64,000 bases of DNA from NCBI GenBank assembly GCA_900752215.1, contig CAADUO010000043.1, positions 20,580-84,579 of the forward strand, in the 5' to 3' direction. Positions 35,571 through 43,685 of the stretch are shown piece by piece; the first letter of the stretch is position 1, and the number at the start of each line of letters is the position of its first letter. Made by a program: the position numbers and the translations under genes. The notes beneath the pieces were generated by a model that was not told the origin of the DNA, made no database searches, and worked only from the letters and a program-made list of their open reading frames with translations. This DNA is from an uncultured Collinsella sp. (lineage in GTDB: Bacteria > Actinomycetota > Coriobacteriia > Coriobacteriales > Coriobacteriaceae).

Positions 35571-36935
35571 ATGGCGATCACGCCCGCAGAAATCGCGGAA
35601 ACCCGCGGCATGGTTGAGGAGCAGAACCTCGACATCAGGACCATCACCATGGGTGTTTCGCTCATGGGTTGCGGCGACGAGAACCTCGACCGCATGTGCA
35701 CGAAGATCTACGACCACGTGACGCACACGGCTGAGCACTTGGTCGAGACCGCCGAGAACCTCGAGCGCGAGTACGGCATCCCCATCGTCAACAAGCGCGT
35801 CTCCGTCACCCCGGTGGCGCAGATCGCCGCTTGCTGCAAGGATGAGGACCTCACCCCCATCGCGCATGCCCTCGACCGTGCGGCCGAGACCCTCGGCATC
35901 GACTACCTGGGCGGCTTCTCCGCGCTCGTCCAGAAGGGCATCGGCGACGCCGACCGCCGCGTCATCCAGTCCATCCCGCAGGCGCTCGCCACCACGAGTC
36001 GCGTCTGCTCCAGCGTCAACGTCGCCAGCCTGCGCGCCGGCATCAACATGGACGCCGTGCTCATGGCTGCGCAGACCATCATCGACGCCGCTAAGCTCAC
36101 GGCCGACCAGGACTCCGTCGGCGCTTCCAAGTTTGTCTGCTTTGCCAACATGGTCGAGGACTCCCCGTTTATGGCGGGCGCCGTCCACGGCGGTGGCGAG
36201 GCCGACGCCGTCATCAACGTTGGCGTCTCGGGCCCCGGCGTTATGGCCGCAGCCCTGGAGACGCTGCCCGATTCCGCATCGATGATGGAAGTCGCCGAGA
36301 AGATCAAGCAGACCGCCTTTAAGATCACCCGCGCCGGCGAGCTCATGAGCCGCGAGGCCGCCCATCGCCTGGGTGTCGAGAAGGGCATCGTCGACCTGTC
36401 GCTGGCCCCCACGCCTGCCATCGGCGACTCCGTCGCGCGCATCCTCGAGATCATCGGTGTTGGCACCTGCGGTGGCCCCGGCACGACCTGCGCACTCGCC
36501 ATGCTCAACGATGCCGTCAAGAAGGGCGGCGTCATGGCCAGCTCCAGCGTGGGCGGTCTCTCGGGCGCTTTTATCCCCGTGTCCGAGGACGCCGGCATGA
36601 TCGCCGCCGTCGAGGCCGGTGCGCTTTCGCTCGAGAAGCTCGAGGCTATGACCTGCGTATGCTCCGTCGGCCTGGACATGATCGCCATCCCCGGTGACAC
36701 CCCGGTCGAGACCATCGCCGGCATCATCGCCGACGAGATGGCTATCGGCGTCATCAACAACAAGACCACGGCCGTCCGCGTGATTCCCGCCATTGGCAAG
36801 GGCGTGGGCGACTGCGTCGAGTACGGCGGCCTGTTCGGCCGTGCGCCCATCATGCCGGTGAACCCCAACGCCGGCACCGTGCTTGCCCACCGTGGTGGAC
36901 GCTTCCCGGCGCCGCTGAACTCGCTGAAGAACTAG
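35571..36935 (+). CDS. UPF0210/PFL family protein (DUF711)
   Basis: A 454-aa conserved protein of unknown function. The N-terminus MAITPAEIAETRGMVEEQNLDIRTITMGVSLMGC and blocks such as RVCSSVNVAS, MLNDAVKKGGVMASSSVGGLSGAFIPVSEDAGM and GYGGLFGRAPIM-like (EYGGLFGRAPIMPVN) identify it. In many Firmicutes it follows an ACT-domain gene; none is seen here. AGATAGGAG lies about 9 nt before the ATG at 35571; an upstream GTG/ATG frame (35514) overlaps the inverted repeat and is unlikely. It is followed by the nested hairpin element at 36953. Confidence 0.9.
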   Translation: MAITPAEIAETRGMVEEQNLDIRTITMGVSLMGCGDENLDRMCTKIYDHVTHTAEHLVETAENLEREYGIPIVNKRVSVTPVAQIAACCKDEDLTPIAHALDRAAETLGIDYLGGFSALVQKGIGDADRRVIQSIPQALATTSRVCSSVNVASLRAGINMDAVLMAAQTIIDAAKLTADQDSVGASKFVCFANMVEDSPFMAGAVHGGGEADAVINVGVSGPGVMAAALETLPDSASMMEVAEKIKQTAFKITRAGELMSREAAHRLGVEKGIVDLSLAPTPAIGDSVARILEIIGVGTCGGPGTTCALAMLNDAVKKGGVMASSSVGGLSGAFIPVSEDAGMIAAVEAGALSLEKLEAMTCVCSVGLDMIAIPGDTPVETIAGIIADEMAIGVINNKTTAVRVIPAIGKGVGDCVEYGGLFGRAPIMPVNPNAGTVLAHRGGRFPAPLNSLKN

Positions 36936-36952
36936 CTGAGGGGTTCGGGCGA

Positions 36953-37086
36953 GGAGTCCCGAGGAGGGCAAATATATAAGGTCGCCTGCTCGGACAGTCC
37001 TGACTCGCACGGAGAGCACATTAAGTGCTCTCCGGCTCGTGCGGAACTCGCGATCGACCTTATATATTTGCCCTCCCCGGGACTCC
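36953..37086 (+). ncRNA. Nested-hairpin 3'-UTR element, copy A
   Basis: Starts 17 nt after the UPF0210 stop. The outer arms 36953-36984 and 37055-37086 are complementary at 31/32 positions. Inside are ACAGTCCTG, the apical stem GGAGAGCAC-ATTAA-GTGCTCTCC and GTGCGGAACTC. The same internal sequences, with a covaried apical stem and completely different outer arms, appear in copy B (58637-58765) in the same sense relative to gatB. It is not a simple terminator because no T-run follows directly. I infer a structured RNA; a small palindromic mobile element is the alternative. Confidence 0.6.
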
Positions 37087-37202
37087 CGCACAACGGGACC
37101 TCAGTTGGGTTCTATCCCGTATGGCAGTCGCTTCGCTCCTGCCCGCCTTGGTTGTGAGGGCGGTTTGGCGTTGGAACGGTTCTTTTCTGATATATGCTGG
37201 TT

Positions 37203-37234
37203 GCGGCTCTTCTTTTGGGAGGAGTCGCTTTTTT
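37203..37234 (+). terminator. Terminator just ahead of methyltransferase ribosome site
   Basis: GCGGCTCTTC-TTTTGG-GAGGAGTCGC stem (two wobble pairs) followed by TTTTTT. It ends 20 nt before the GTG of the next gene, so it may also work as an attenuator for that gene. Confidence 0.65.
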
Positions 37235-37253
37235 GTTGCTAGGAGGTTAGCCC

Positions 37254-38141
37254 GTGGTTGATGGGGATGCTCGCTCTGAGCTTCTTTCTGCGGATTGGAA
37301 TGGCGAATGGATGCGCCTGCAAGCTGGTCGGCATCGGGCTGATGATTCTTTTGAATGGGATAAGCGGGCTCGGCATTTTCGGCCCTTGGAGACTGCCCCT
37401 TATGCTCGGGATTTTATAAAGCTATTGGCACTTGAGCCCGGCGAGTCCGTGCTGGATATGGGGTGTGGGGCTGGGTCGATTGCTATTCCGCTTGCTCAGG
37501 CTGGGCATTCCGTGATTGCTGCCGACTTCTCTCCTGCCATGTTGGGCACGCTTGATGCTGGCATTGAGTACTATGGGCTCGAGGATCGCATTACACCGCT
37601 TGAGCTTGCTTGGGATGATGACTGGGATTTGGTTGGACCGGTCGCGAAAGCGGTAGATGTTGCCTTTGCCAGTCGCTCTGTCACCACGACCAACCTAAAA
37701 GGTGCGCTTGCCAAGCTTGATCGAACGGCTCGTCGGCGTTGTGCCGTCACGATGGTCGCCAACTCCAGCCCGCGCTATGACCTGCACTTAATGAACGCCA
37801 TCGGTGCCTCGGTTACCTGCAGTAATGGTTTTGTGTATGCCTTTAACATCCTTATTCAGATGGGTGCCCTGCCGCAGGTTACGTACTTTGAATCGCCTCG
37901 TCGCGATACTTTCGATAGCCTTGAGGCGGGCGTAGCAGATTTTTCCCGTATGCTCGAGCATGGCAACGAGGATAAGATCGACCGCCTGCGCGACTACATC
38001 GCCCAGCACATGATTGAGAATCCCCGTGCCGGTGAGCCGGGCTCCAAGGGCGTGCCGCAGGGGCGCTATATGCTCGATCATGTCCGCAAGGTTCGTTGGG
38101 CGTTTATTGCATGGGAGCCGGTCTCTGCGCCCAGCTCATAG
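37254..38141 (+). CDS. Class I SAM-dependent methyltransferase
   Basis: A 295-aa methyltransferase of unknown substrate. Motif I ESVLDMGCGAGSIAIPLAQAGHSVIAADFSP (about 63-93) is clear; EFAWDDDW-like and VAFASRSV follow. GTG start at 37254 with CTAGGAGG 7 nt upstream. Codon use has more T/A third positions (for example in the first 40 codons) than the neighbouring GC-rich genes, hinting at transfer. A terminator sits directly upstream, so it has its own promoter or is controlled by readthrough. Confidence 0.85.
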   Translation: MVDGDARSELLSADWNGEWMRLQAGRHRADDSFEWDKRARHFRPLETAPYARDFIKLLALEPGESVLDMGCGAGSIAIPLAQAGHSVIAADFSPAMLGTLDAGIEYYGLEDRITPLELAWDDDWDLVGPVAKAVDVAFASRSVTTTNLKGALAKLDRTARRRCAVTMVANSSPRYDLHLMNAIGASVTCSNGFVYAFNILIQMGALPQVTYFESPRRDTFDSLEAGVADFSRMLEHGNEDKIDRLRDYIAQHMIENPRAGEPGSKGVPQGRYMLDHVRKVRWAFIAWEPVSAPSS

Positions 38142-38299
38142 CCCGTTCGCAGCCCGCACCGCCCACCCGCTCGGCATCCGCATTCTTTTTGAACTGGGCG
38201 AACGCGCTCCACACACCGCCGTTCCTGCGCTATCGTGGGACAGCTCACGTAGATTAAGGCCCCGTCGCGGGGCGCCCCATACATAGAAAGCGAGAACCC

Positions 38300-38599
38300 A
38301 TGGCACTGACAGGAGCACAGGTCAAGCAGCTTCGCAGCATGGCCCATCACCTCAACCCCGCCATCATCATCGGCAAGTCCGACGTCAACGAGGGCACCGT
38401 CGAGCAGACGGTCGCCTACCTGGAGAAGCACGAGCTCGTTAAGTGCTCCGTGCTCGATGGCTCCAGCCTTTCCGCCCGCGAGGCCGCCGAAGAGCTCGCT
38501 GAGCGCTGCCACGCCGAGGTCGTCCAGGTCATCGGCCGCAAGTTCTCGCTGTATCGCGAGTCCTCGCGCAAGGACATCGAGAAGATCAAGCTCGTCTAA
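38300..38599 (+). CDS. yhbY: YhbY/CRS1 family RNA-binding protein
   Basis: A 99-aa single-domain RNA-binding protein associated with large-subunit ribosome assembly. ALTGAQVKQLRSMAHHLNPAIIIGKSDVNEGTVEQ and the GxxF-type end VIGRKFSLYRESSRK match the family, though the usual GGxG reads IGKS. GAAAGCGAGAACCC precedes the ATG. It has its own terminator at 38637. Confidence 0.92.
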   Translation: MALTGAQVKQLRSMAHHLNPAIIIGKSDVNEGTVEQTVAYLEKHELVKCSVLDGSSLSAREAAEELAERCHAEVVQVIGRKFSLYRESSRKDIEKIKLV

Positions 38600-38636
38600 G
38601 AGCCAATGATCCGGCGAGCCAACACATAGCAAGCTT

Positions 38637-38670
38637 ACGGGTGCCCAAGTACTTTGGGCGCCCGTTTTTT
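38637..38670 (+). terminator. Terminator of yhbY
   Basis: ACGGGTGCCCAAAGTACTTTGGGCGCCCGT-like stem (ACGGGTGCCCAA / TTGGGCGCCCGT) followed by TTTTTT. It touches the stop of the convergent regulator gene. Confidence 0.9.
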
Positions 38671-41668
38671 ATCGCTCGACCAGCACGCGATTGAGCCGCC
38701 CCTCCACCAAGCGCTCGTATAGACGCCGCGTCTCGGGCTCGGGCACGCCATTGACCTGCTCCCTCAGATGGTGCATATGCCCGCTGTATAGCTCGACGAT
38801 ATCGCGCCGCCGCCCCGCCGCACTGTAGACGCGCATGGCGCAGCGCACCATATCCTCGCGCGCCGTTTCCTGCCGAAGCCCCGACTCCGCCAGCCAAATC
38901 GCCGACTGCAGATCGTTTTCTTCTAGAGCGGCATTGGCCCCCTTAATCATGCAATCGATGTACTTTGACTGCATAATGCGTCGCATACGCAAAAAGTAGG
39001 TGGGATTACAGCCATTGGGAACATACAGCGGTCCGGCATAAAGCTGCTCAATCTTAAGGCACAGTTCAACTAAATGGGGCCCGCGCGCACCCGTGCGATT
39101 TCCCAAAACCTCGCGGCTTATCTGGTCAAACAGCCGTACATCGGTCTTGACGTAGTCGCCATTGAGTCCGATGCATTCATTTTGGATGAGCACGCACGAC
39201 TTGCCGTCTGGCGTCGGCCCCAAGGCCGACCGCAAGCGCGATATCGTCGAGTACAGGTTGTTGCGGGCGCTATTGAACTCGGCATGGGGCCACAGCTCCA
39301 TGGCCAGCGTCTCACGATCGACGAGCGCATCCATGCCCAGCGCAAGCCGCTCGGCAAGCGTCGCCGCCTTTTTGCGGCGCCACATTTTGTCCGTGATGGG
39401 AAACCCGTCGCGCTCGGCGCGAAACGCACCAAACATGCGAATCTCGATATGGTCGATGGTATCAACGGCTTCAACCTCGCCGGCCTGGAACAGGCGCTCG
39501 CCCTCCCCTTCCAAATCGTCGCGCAGCGAATACCGCGACAGCTCGCGCACGGGAAGCTTCTTGCGTATCCTGGTCGCCGGCTCGCCCAGACAATGCATGG
39601 CAAGGCGCGCAAAGAGCCGATACGATGGCTCTAGAATCCCCGCGCGATTCATGGACATCCAGGCCGCAAGGTCGCTGTCTCGGCCCGCACAGGCCAAATG
39701 CAGCGCCACCATCCAGGCTTCTGCGCCACCAACCTGCGTCTGGCTTATATCGAGTAGCTCCGCTTCCTCGCGCACCGAAACCATCGAGGTGTTACGCAGA
39801 TATGCCACGCGCTCCAGCAGCAATGCGTTATCGCGCATGTACGCAATCGACTCCTCGGCAAGTTTGAGCACTTGGACCGCACGGAACTTCGCATTAACCG
39901 GCCGTCCCTCTGCCAGCGACTGCCAGCCTTCTAGCAACAGGCCAAACAGCTGAATCTGGTTGTCACGCATACGGACGGCAAAACGATCGAGCTCGTTGAA
40001 CGCCGCGTCGTCGGTTACCGGCAAGCCGGAAAGGAGCCGCCGTGCCGCCAACACCATGCGCACCCAGATAGCCATCGCCTTAAGCCCACGTACGTCGAGC
40101 GCCTCCCGCACCACCGTCATCTCGTCGTCGCGCTCGTCGGTTCCCGCAAACGACCCGTCAAAGAGCTCCACCAGCATGCTATCGGCCCGTATAACAATCC
40201 CCGCGATGTCGAGCTCGCAGTCGTAGGCCTTGCTCGTTTTGAGCTGCTGTAGAACGCCACCGCCATCTCCCCGCTCGGTCAGGCACCGCTTGACCTCGAT
40301 ATGCGCAGACAACATATCGAGTGCGGTATGGGATGTCTCGATTTCTGGCACGGCCAGGTTCGTAGGAAGCCCAAGCCCGTTGTCCCCATAGCAAACAGCC
40401 GTCAGCGTCTGGGCCACCCTCCATGAAACAGGGTCTATTTCGCAGGCCGCCCGTTCGCCCCCGCGCTCGATAACCGATGCCATATAGCGAGCGAGCTTTG
40501 TATTGGACACGCTGACCGCTGCCAGATATACGCCAAGCGCCTCGGCAGGCGTTGGCTCTGGAGCCGGATCGTCAGCATCGATCGTGCCCAGCGCTGCTCG
40601 GCAGATATCGGCCCCGTGCCCCGTCAGGGCCAGATCGACCCCATACTGCCCGGCAAGTTCAAGGACCGCTTCACGGTCCAAAAAGGCGTCCGCCAGGCCC
40701 ATCGCCGCATCGCATCGGCCCGCCTTAAGCAAAATCCGGGCCGCCCTCGGAACAAGTTCGGGGCGAACCTCGGCCACCAACTTACGCAAACGCAAGCGTC
40801 CGTTATCCTCCGTGCCAAGACACGTAAAACTCCGCTCGGCGGGATCCAAGCCAAAGATCGGGTAGTCGCGTACAAAGTAGGACTGGTCGACCATCGACAG
40901 CCTCACCCCGCAAGCCTCGAGTTCTGCGATATTGCCCTCGCCCATCAAAACCATGAGACATGCCACGCAAAACAGCGCATTATTGTCGAGCGAAGCCAGA
41001 TCGACAAGTGCCGCGCCATATACGTTGACAATCTCGTTTTCGAGCAGACCGGCTACGTCGCCTTGGCCATACAGACCCGTCTGCAATGCCGAAACGAGCT
41101 CGGGCACGCCCTGCGTGAGCTGATAAAAGTCAAGCGATGTGCTGATCGAAAACGCCGATGCCCACGCCGAATACTCATAGGCATGCACCTTGAGCATCTG
41201 CGCATTGATCTTAACCGAATCGCCCAGCCCATGAATCAGCTGACGATTTGAAGGACGGCAGGAGATAAAGACCCCTATCCCCATAGCGCGCAGCCCGCGA
41301 ATCCTGTCGATGAGGTCTTCGGTATCGTGCTGATCGAGGTTTGGCACATTATCAATCGCGATAAGGGAGTGCGGTTTGTCTTTGAGTTCTTCGGTAACCA
41401 CCTCGAGCTGCATAAACACCTCGCGCCCAGTGGCGCGATCGGCCTCGATAATCCGCACGGGGCCTCGCGTCGGGTCGCATTTAACCTCATGGGTGTACTG
41501 CAGCAGCACCGAGGTCTTCCCAAACCCGTCGGGCGCATAAAGAACCACGATGCCGGCCTTTCGGCCCTTGGCGATAAGCTCATTCATCAAGCGTTCGCGT
41601 CGCACCATATAGCCTCCGCCCAGCGGCATCAGCTCGAGCTCGTCTATACCGCTCAAATCGTTTACCAT
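38669..41668 (-). CDS. Giant AAA/BTAD (SARP-type C-terminal) transcriptional regulator
   Basis: A 999-aa signal-integrating regulator. N-terminal STAND-like ATPase: Walker A LYAPDGFGKTSVLLQ (about 43-57) and Walker B HSLIAIDNVPNLDQHD. A long helical-repeat middle (about 280-720) follows. C-terminally there is an OmpR-like winged helix (about 735-830, IRMFGAFRAERDGFP...) and a bacterial transcriptional activation domain (about 850-990, LVELCLKIEQLYAGPLYVP). Unlike SARPs the DNA-binding part is at the C-terminus. GAGGAGCGGGC precedes the ATG. No target genes are obvious; the GCGGCAAGTTTTTG repeats upstream may be its sites. Confidence 0.85.
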   Translation of the reverse strand: MVNDLSGIDELELMPLGGGYMVRRERLMNELIAKGRKAGIVVLYAPDGFGKTSVLLQYTHEVKCDPTRGPVRIIEADRATGREVFMQLEVVTEELKDKPHSLIAIDNVPNLDQHDTEDLIDRIRGLRAMGIGVFISCRPSNRQLIHGLGDSVKINAQMLKVHAYEYSAWASAFSISTSLDFYQLTQGVPELVSALQTGLYGQGDVAGLLENEIVNVYGAALVDLASLDNNALFCVACLMVLMGEGNIAELEACGVRLSMVDQSYFVRDYPIFGLDPAERSFTCLGTEDNGRLRLRKLVAEVRPELVPRAARILLKAGRCDAAMGLADAFLDREAVLELAGQYGVDLALTGHGADICRAALGTIDADDPAPEPTPAEALGVYLAAVSVSNTKLARYMASVIERGGERAACEIDPVSWRVAQTLTAVCYGDNGLGLPTNLAVPEIETSHTALDMLSAHIEVKRCLTERGDGGGVLQQLKTSKAYDCELDIAGIVIRADSMLVELFDGSFAGTDERDDEMTVVREALDVRGLKAMAIWVRMVLAARRLLSGLPVTDDAAFNELDRFAVRMRDNQIQLFGLLLEGWQSLAEGRPVNAKFRAVQVLKLAEESIAYMRDNALLLERVAYLRNTSMVSVREEAELLDISQTQVGGAEAWMVALHLACAGRDSDLAAWMSMNRAGILEPSYRLFARLAMHCLGEPATRIRKKLPVRELSRYSLRDDLEGEGERLFQAGEVEAVDTIDHIEIRMFGAFRAERDGFPITDKMWRRKKAATLAERLALGMDALVDRETLAMELWPHAEFNSARNNLYSTISRLRSALGPTPDGKSCVLIQNECIGLNGDYVKTDVRLFDQISREVLGNRTGARGPHLVELCLKIEQLYAGPLYVPNGCNPTYFLRMRRIMQSKYIDCMIKGANAALEENDLQSAIWLAESGLRQETAREDMVRCAMRVYSAAGRRRDIVELYSGHMHHLREQVNGVPEPETRRLYERLVEGRLNRVLVER

Positions 41669-42056
41669 GCCCGCTCCTCAACTCGACCGTATGGACACTG
41701 TAGCCGCAAGACCATACAAGCCGCGCTATGAATAGAGCGACCTTGTGTTTTAGGTTGTCTTTTGGTACGCAAGCGGCAAGTTTTTGTACAGCGAGGGCCG
41801 ATTGTTATTAATCCCCCGACTAATCGGTCTTTAAGCAGGTAAATGAGCTTGTCAGCTTGTCCCATCTAAGCGGCAGTGTAACGCAGATGAACAAGGTTCA
41901 GCTATGTCATTCAACTCGCCTAGCACCCGCTACCGTCTACGACCTTCTAGTGGCATTTTTGCATAGAATCTGGTATAGAATGAATCAAGCTGTTGGACAT
42001 CCGGCATTCGTCAAGCTTGCGGCAAGTTTTTGATCAAGTGGGCGGAAAGGGATAGC
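41669..42056. promoter_or_regulatory. Regulator upstream region with a 14-bp direct repeat
   Basis: No gene is seen in this gap. The word GCGGCAAGTTTTTG occurs at 41773-41786 and again at 42019-42032, same orientation, 246 bp apart. It may be a regulator binding site or promoter element for the BTAD gene. Confidence 0.4.
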
Positions 42057-42087
42057 AAAAAGGCCCCCGCAAAGCGGAGGCCTTAGG
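42057..42087 (-). terminator. Intrinsic terminator of nagB
   Basis: Minus-strand stem AAGGCCTCCGC-TTT-GCGGGGGCCTT followed by TTTGC. Confidence 0.9.
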
Positions 42088-42116
42088 CATGGCTATGTCG
42101 AGCTGCAGGATTCGCG

Positions 42117-42845
42117 CTACTCGCAGAGCGAAAGGGCGGCCTCGTCGGCAACGACAACGCAGTTGGTGTGCAGCTGCAGGATCGAAGCCGGGCACTCGGG
42201 CGTAACCGGACCATAGCACATGTCATGCACGGCCTGAGCCTTGGCCTCGCCGTTGGCGACGACCAGGATCATGCGGGCATACATGATGGTCTGGGTACCC
42301 ATGGTGTAGGCCTGACGGGGAACATCGTCGATGCTGTCGAACAGGCGGCTGTTGGCCTGAATGGTGCTCTCGGTGAGGTCGACGCAGTGCGTACCCTTGG
42401 AGAAGTGGTCATCGGGCTCGTTGAAGCCGATGTGGCCGTTGTTGCCAATGCCGAGCAGCTGCAGATCCGGGTAACCGGCGGCGGCGACGATCTTGTCGTA
42501 CTCAGAGCAGGCAGCGGCGGCGTCGGGGTTGGAACCGTCGGGCACATGCGTGTTGTTCAGGTCGATGTTGATGTGATCGAAGAAGTTCTCACGCATGAAG
42601 TAGTGATAGCTCTGGGGATCGTCGTGCGAAAGGCCGCGATACTCGTCCAGGTTGTAGGTGCTGACCTCGGCAAAGTCGACGTCACCCTTCTTGTACCAAG
42701 CAGCGAGCTGCTTGTAGGCACCGATCGGGGTGGAGCCGGTGGCAAGGCCCAGTACACAGTCGGGCTTGAGGATAACCTGCGCCGAAATGATATTAGCGGC
42801 CTTGCGGCTCATATCCTCGTAGTCTTTAGCTTTAATGATCTTCAT
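42117..42845 (-). CDS. nagB: Glucosamine-6-phosphate deaminase
   Basis: Converts glucosamine 6-phosphate to fructose 6-phosphate and ammonia (242 aa). LGLATGSTPIGAYKQL, the TYNLDEYRGLSHDDPQSYHYFM block, and LLGIGNNGHIGFNEPDDHF are diagnostic. The start MKIIKAKDYEDM at 42845 has AGAAAGGACGCGTA upstream; the long extension to 43196 is not coding. It is monocistronic. The 271-bp gap upstream (42846-43116) shows no gene. Together with glmM nearby it balances amino-sugar use and cell-wall supply. Confidence 0.95.
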   Translation of the reverse strand: MKIIKAKDYEDMSRKAANIISAQVILKPDCVLGLATGSTPIGAYKQLAAWYKKGDVDFAEVSTYNLDEYRGLSHDDPQSYHYFMRENFFDHINIDLNNTHVPDGSNPDAAAACSEYDKIVAAAGYPDLQLLGIGNNGHIGFNEPDDHFSKGTHCVDLTESTIQANSRLFDSIDDVPRQAYTMGTQTIMYARMILVVANGEAKAQAVHDMCYGPVTPECPASILQLHTNCVVVADEAALSLCE

Positions 42846-43116
42846 TACGCGTCCTTTCTCGTACAAGAGAGGCAAGGCTCCCTTACAAGCACTTGCCCGC
42901 GGCCCGCGTCGGCCGCAACCAACGTGTGCGGCCACCAGGGCGAGGTCGCGTAATGTATGTGTCTCGTGTCTAACCGCGTCGAGGCCCCTGCCCGTCCACG
43001 GTGACCCAAAGCCTTTTAGCTTCGGACAAATCCCATCTTGCCACGGAGGGCGTCCTCTTTCAAGGGCGCCCTCCGTAAACGTGTTTGAATTGTAGGCTAA
43101 TGGCCACGTGCACTTG

Positions 43117-43614
43117 CTAGCGCTCGCGAGCAACGATGAGCTGGTCCATCTCTTCGACATGCACACCAACGGAGCCTTTGATGCTCGAGAACTCAACGGA
43201 GTTGCATACCAAGATGGGAACCGTCACATCGTAGCCCTCGGCAGCAATTGCCTCGCGATCGAACTCAATGAGTACATCACCCTTATGGACGATGTCACCC
43301 ACTTGCGCATGTACGGTAAAGTGCTTGCCCTCAAGCTGAACAGTGTCCAAACCAACGTGGATGAGCACGTCCAGACCATCGACCGTGTTAAGCGCAACGG
43401 CGTGTCCCGTGGGAAAAATGGCCTCGACCTTGGCATCAGCCGGTGCAATCACACGCGTTCCGGTGGGCTGAATCGCCACGCCCTGGCCCAAAAGGCCGGT
43501 GGCAAACGTCTGGTCGTTTACCTCGGAAAGCGGAATGACGTCGCCCGAGATGGGAGCATCCAGCGTAAGGACTCGACCACGCATACCAAAAGACCTTAGG
43601 ACTTTAGTGAACAT
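43117..43614 (-). CDS. crr: PTS glucose-type EIIA protein
   Basis: Soluble phosphocarrier (165 aa) that takes phosphate from HPr and gives it to EIIB domains of the glucose/alpha-glucoside family. IAPADAKVEAIFPTGHAVAL and the phospho-histidine block LDVLIHVGLDTVQLEGKHF are clear. GAGGGGGAGC precedes MFTKVL at 43614. It stands alone, without an EIICB partner, so it probably serves several permeases, including the EIICB at 12393 (inference). Confidence 0.92.
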   Translation of the reverse strand: MFTKVLRSFGMRGRVLTLDAPISGDVIPLSEVNDQTFATGLLGQGVAIQPTGTRVIAPADAKVEAIFPTGHAVALNTVDGLDVLIHVGLDTVQLEGKHFTVHAQVGDIVHKGDVLIEFDREAIAAEGYDVTVPILVCNSVEFSSIKGSVGVHVEEMDQLIVARER

Positions 43615-43685
43615 GCTCCCCCTCGGACATACCAATCAATCAAAATAACCTTATCAGTTTACCACTTGGCAACGGTTTTTGACCA

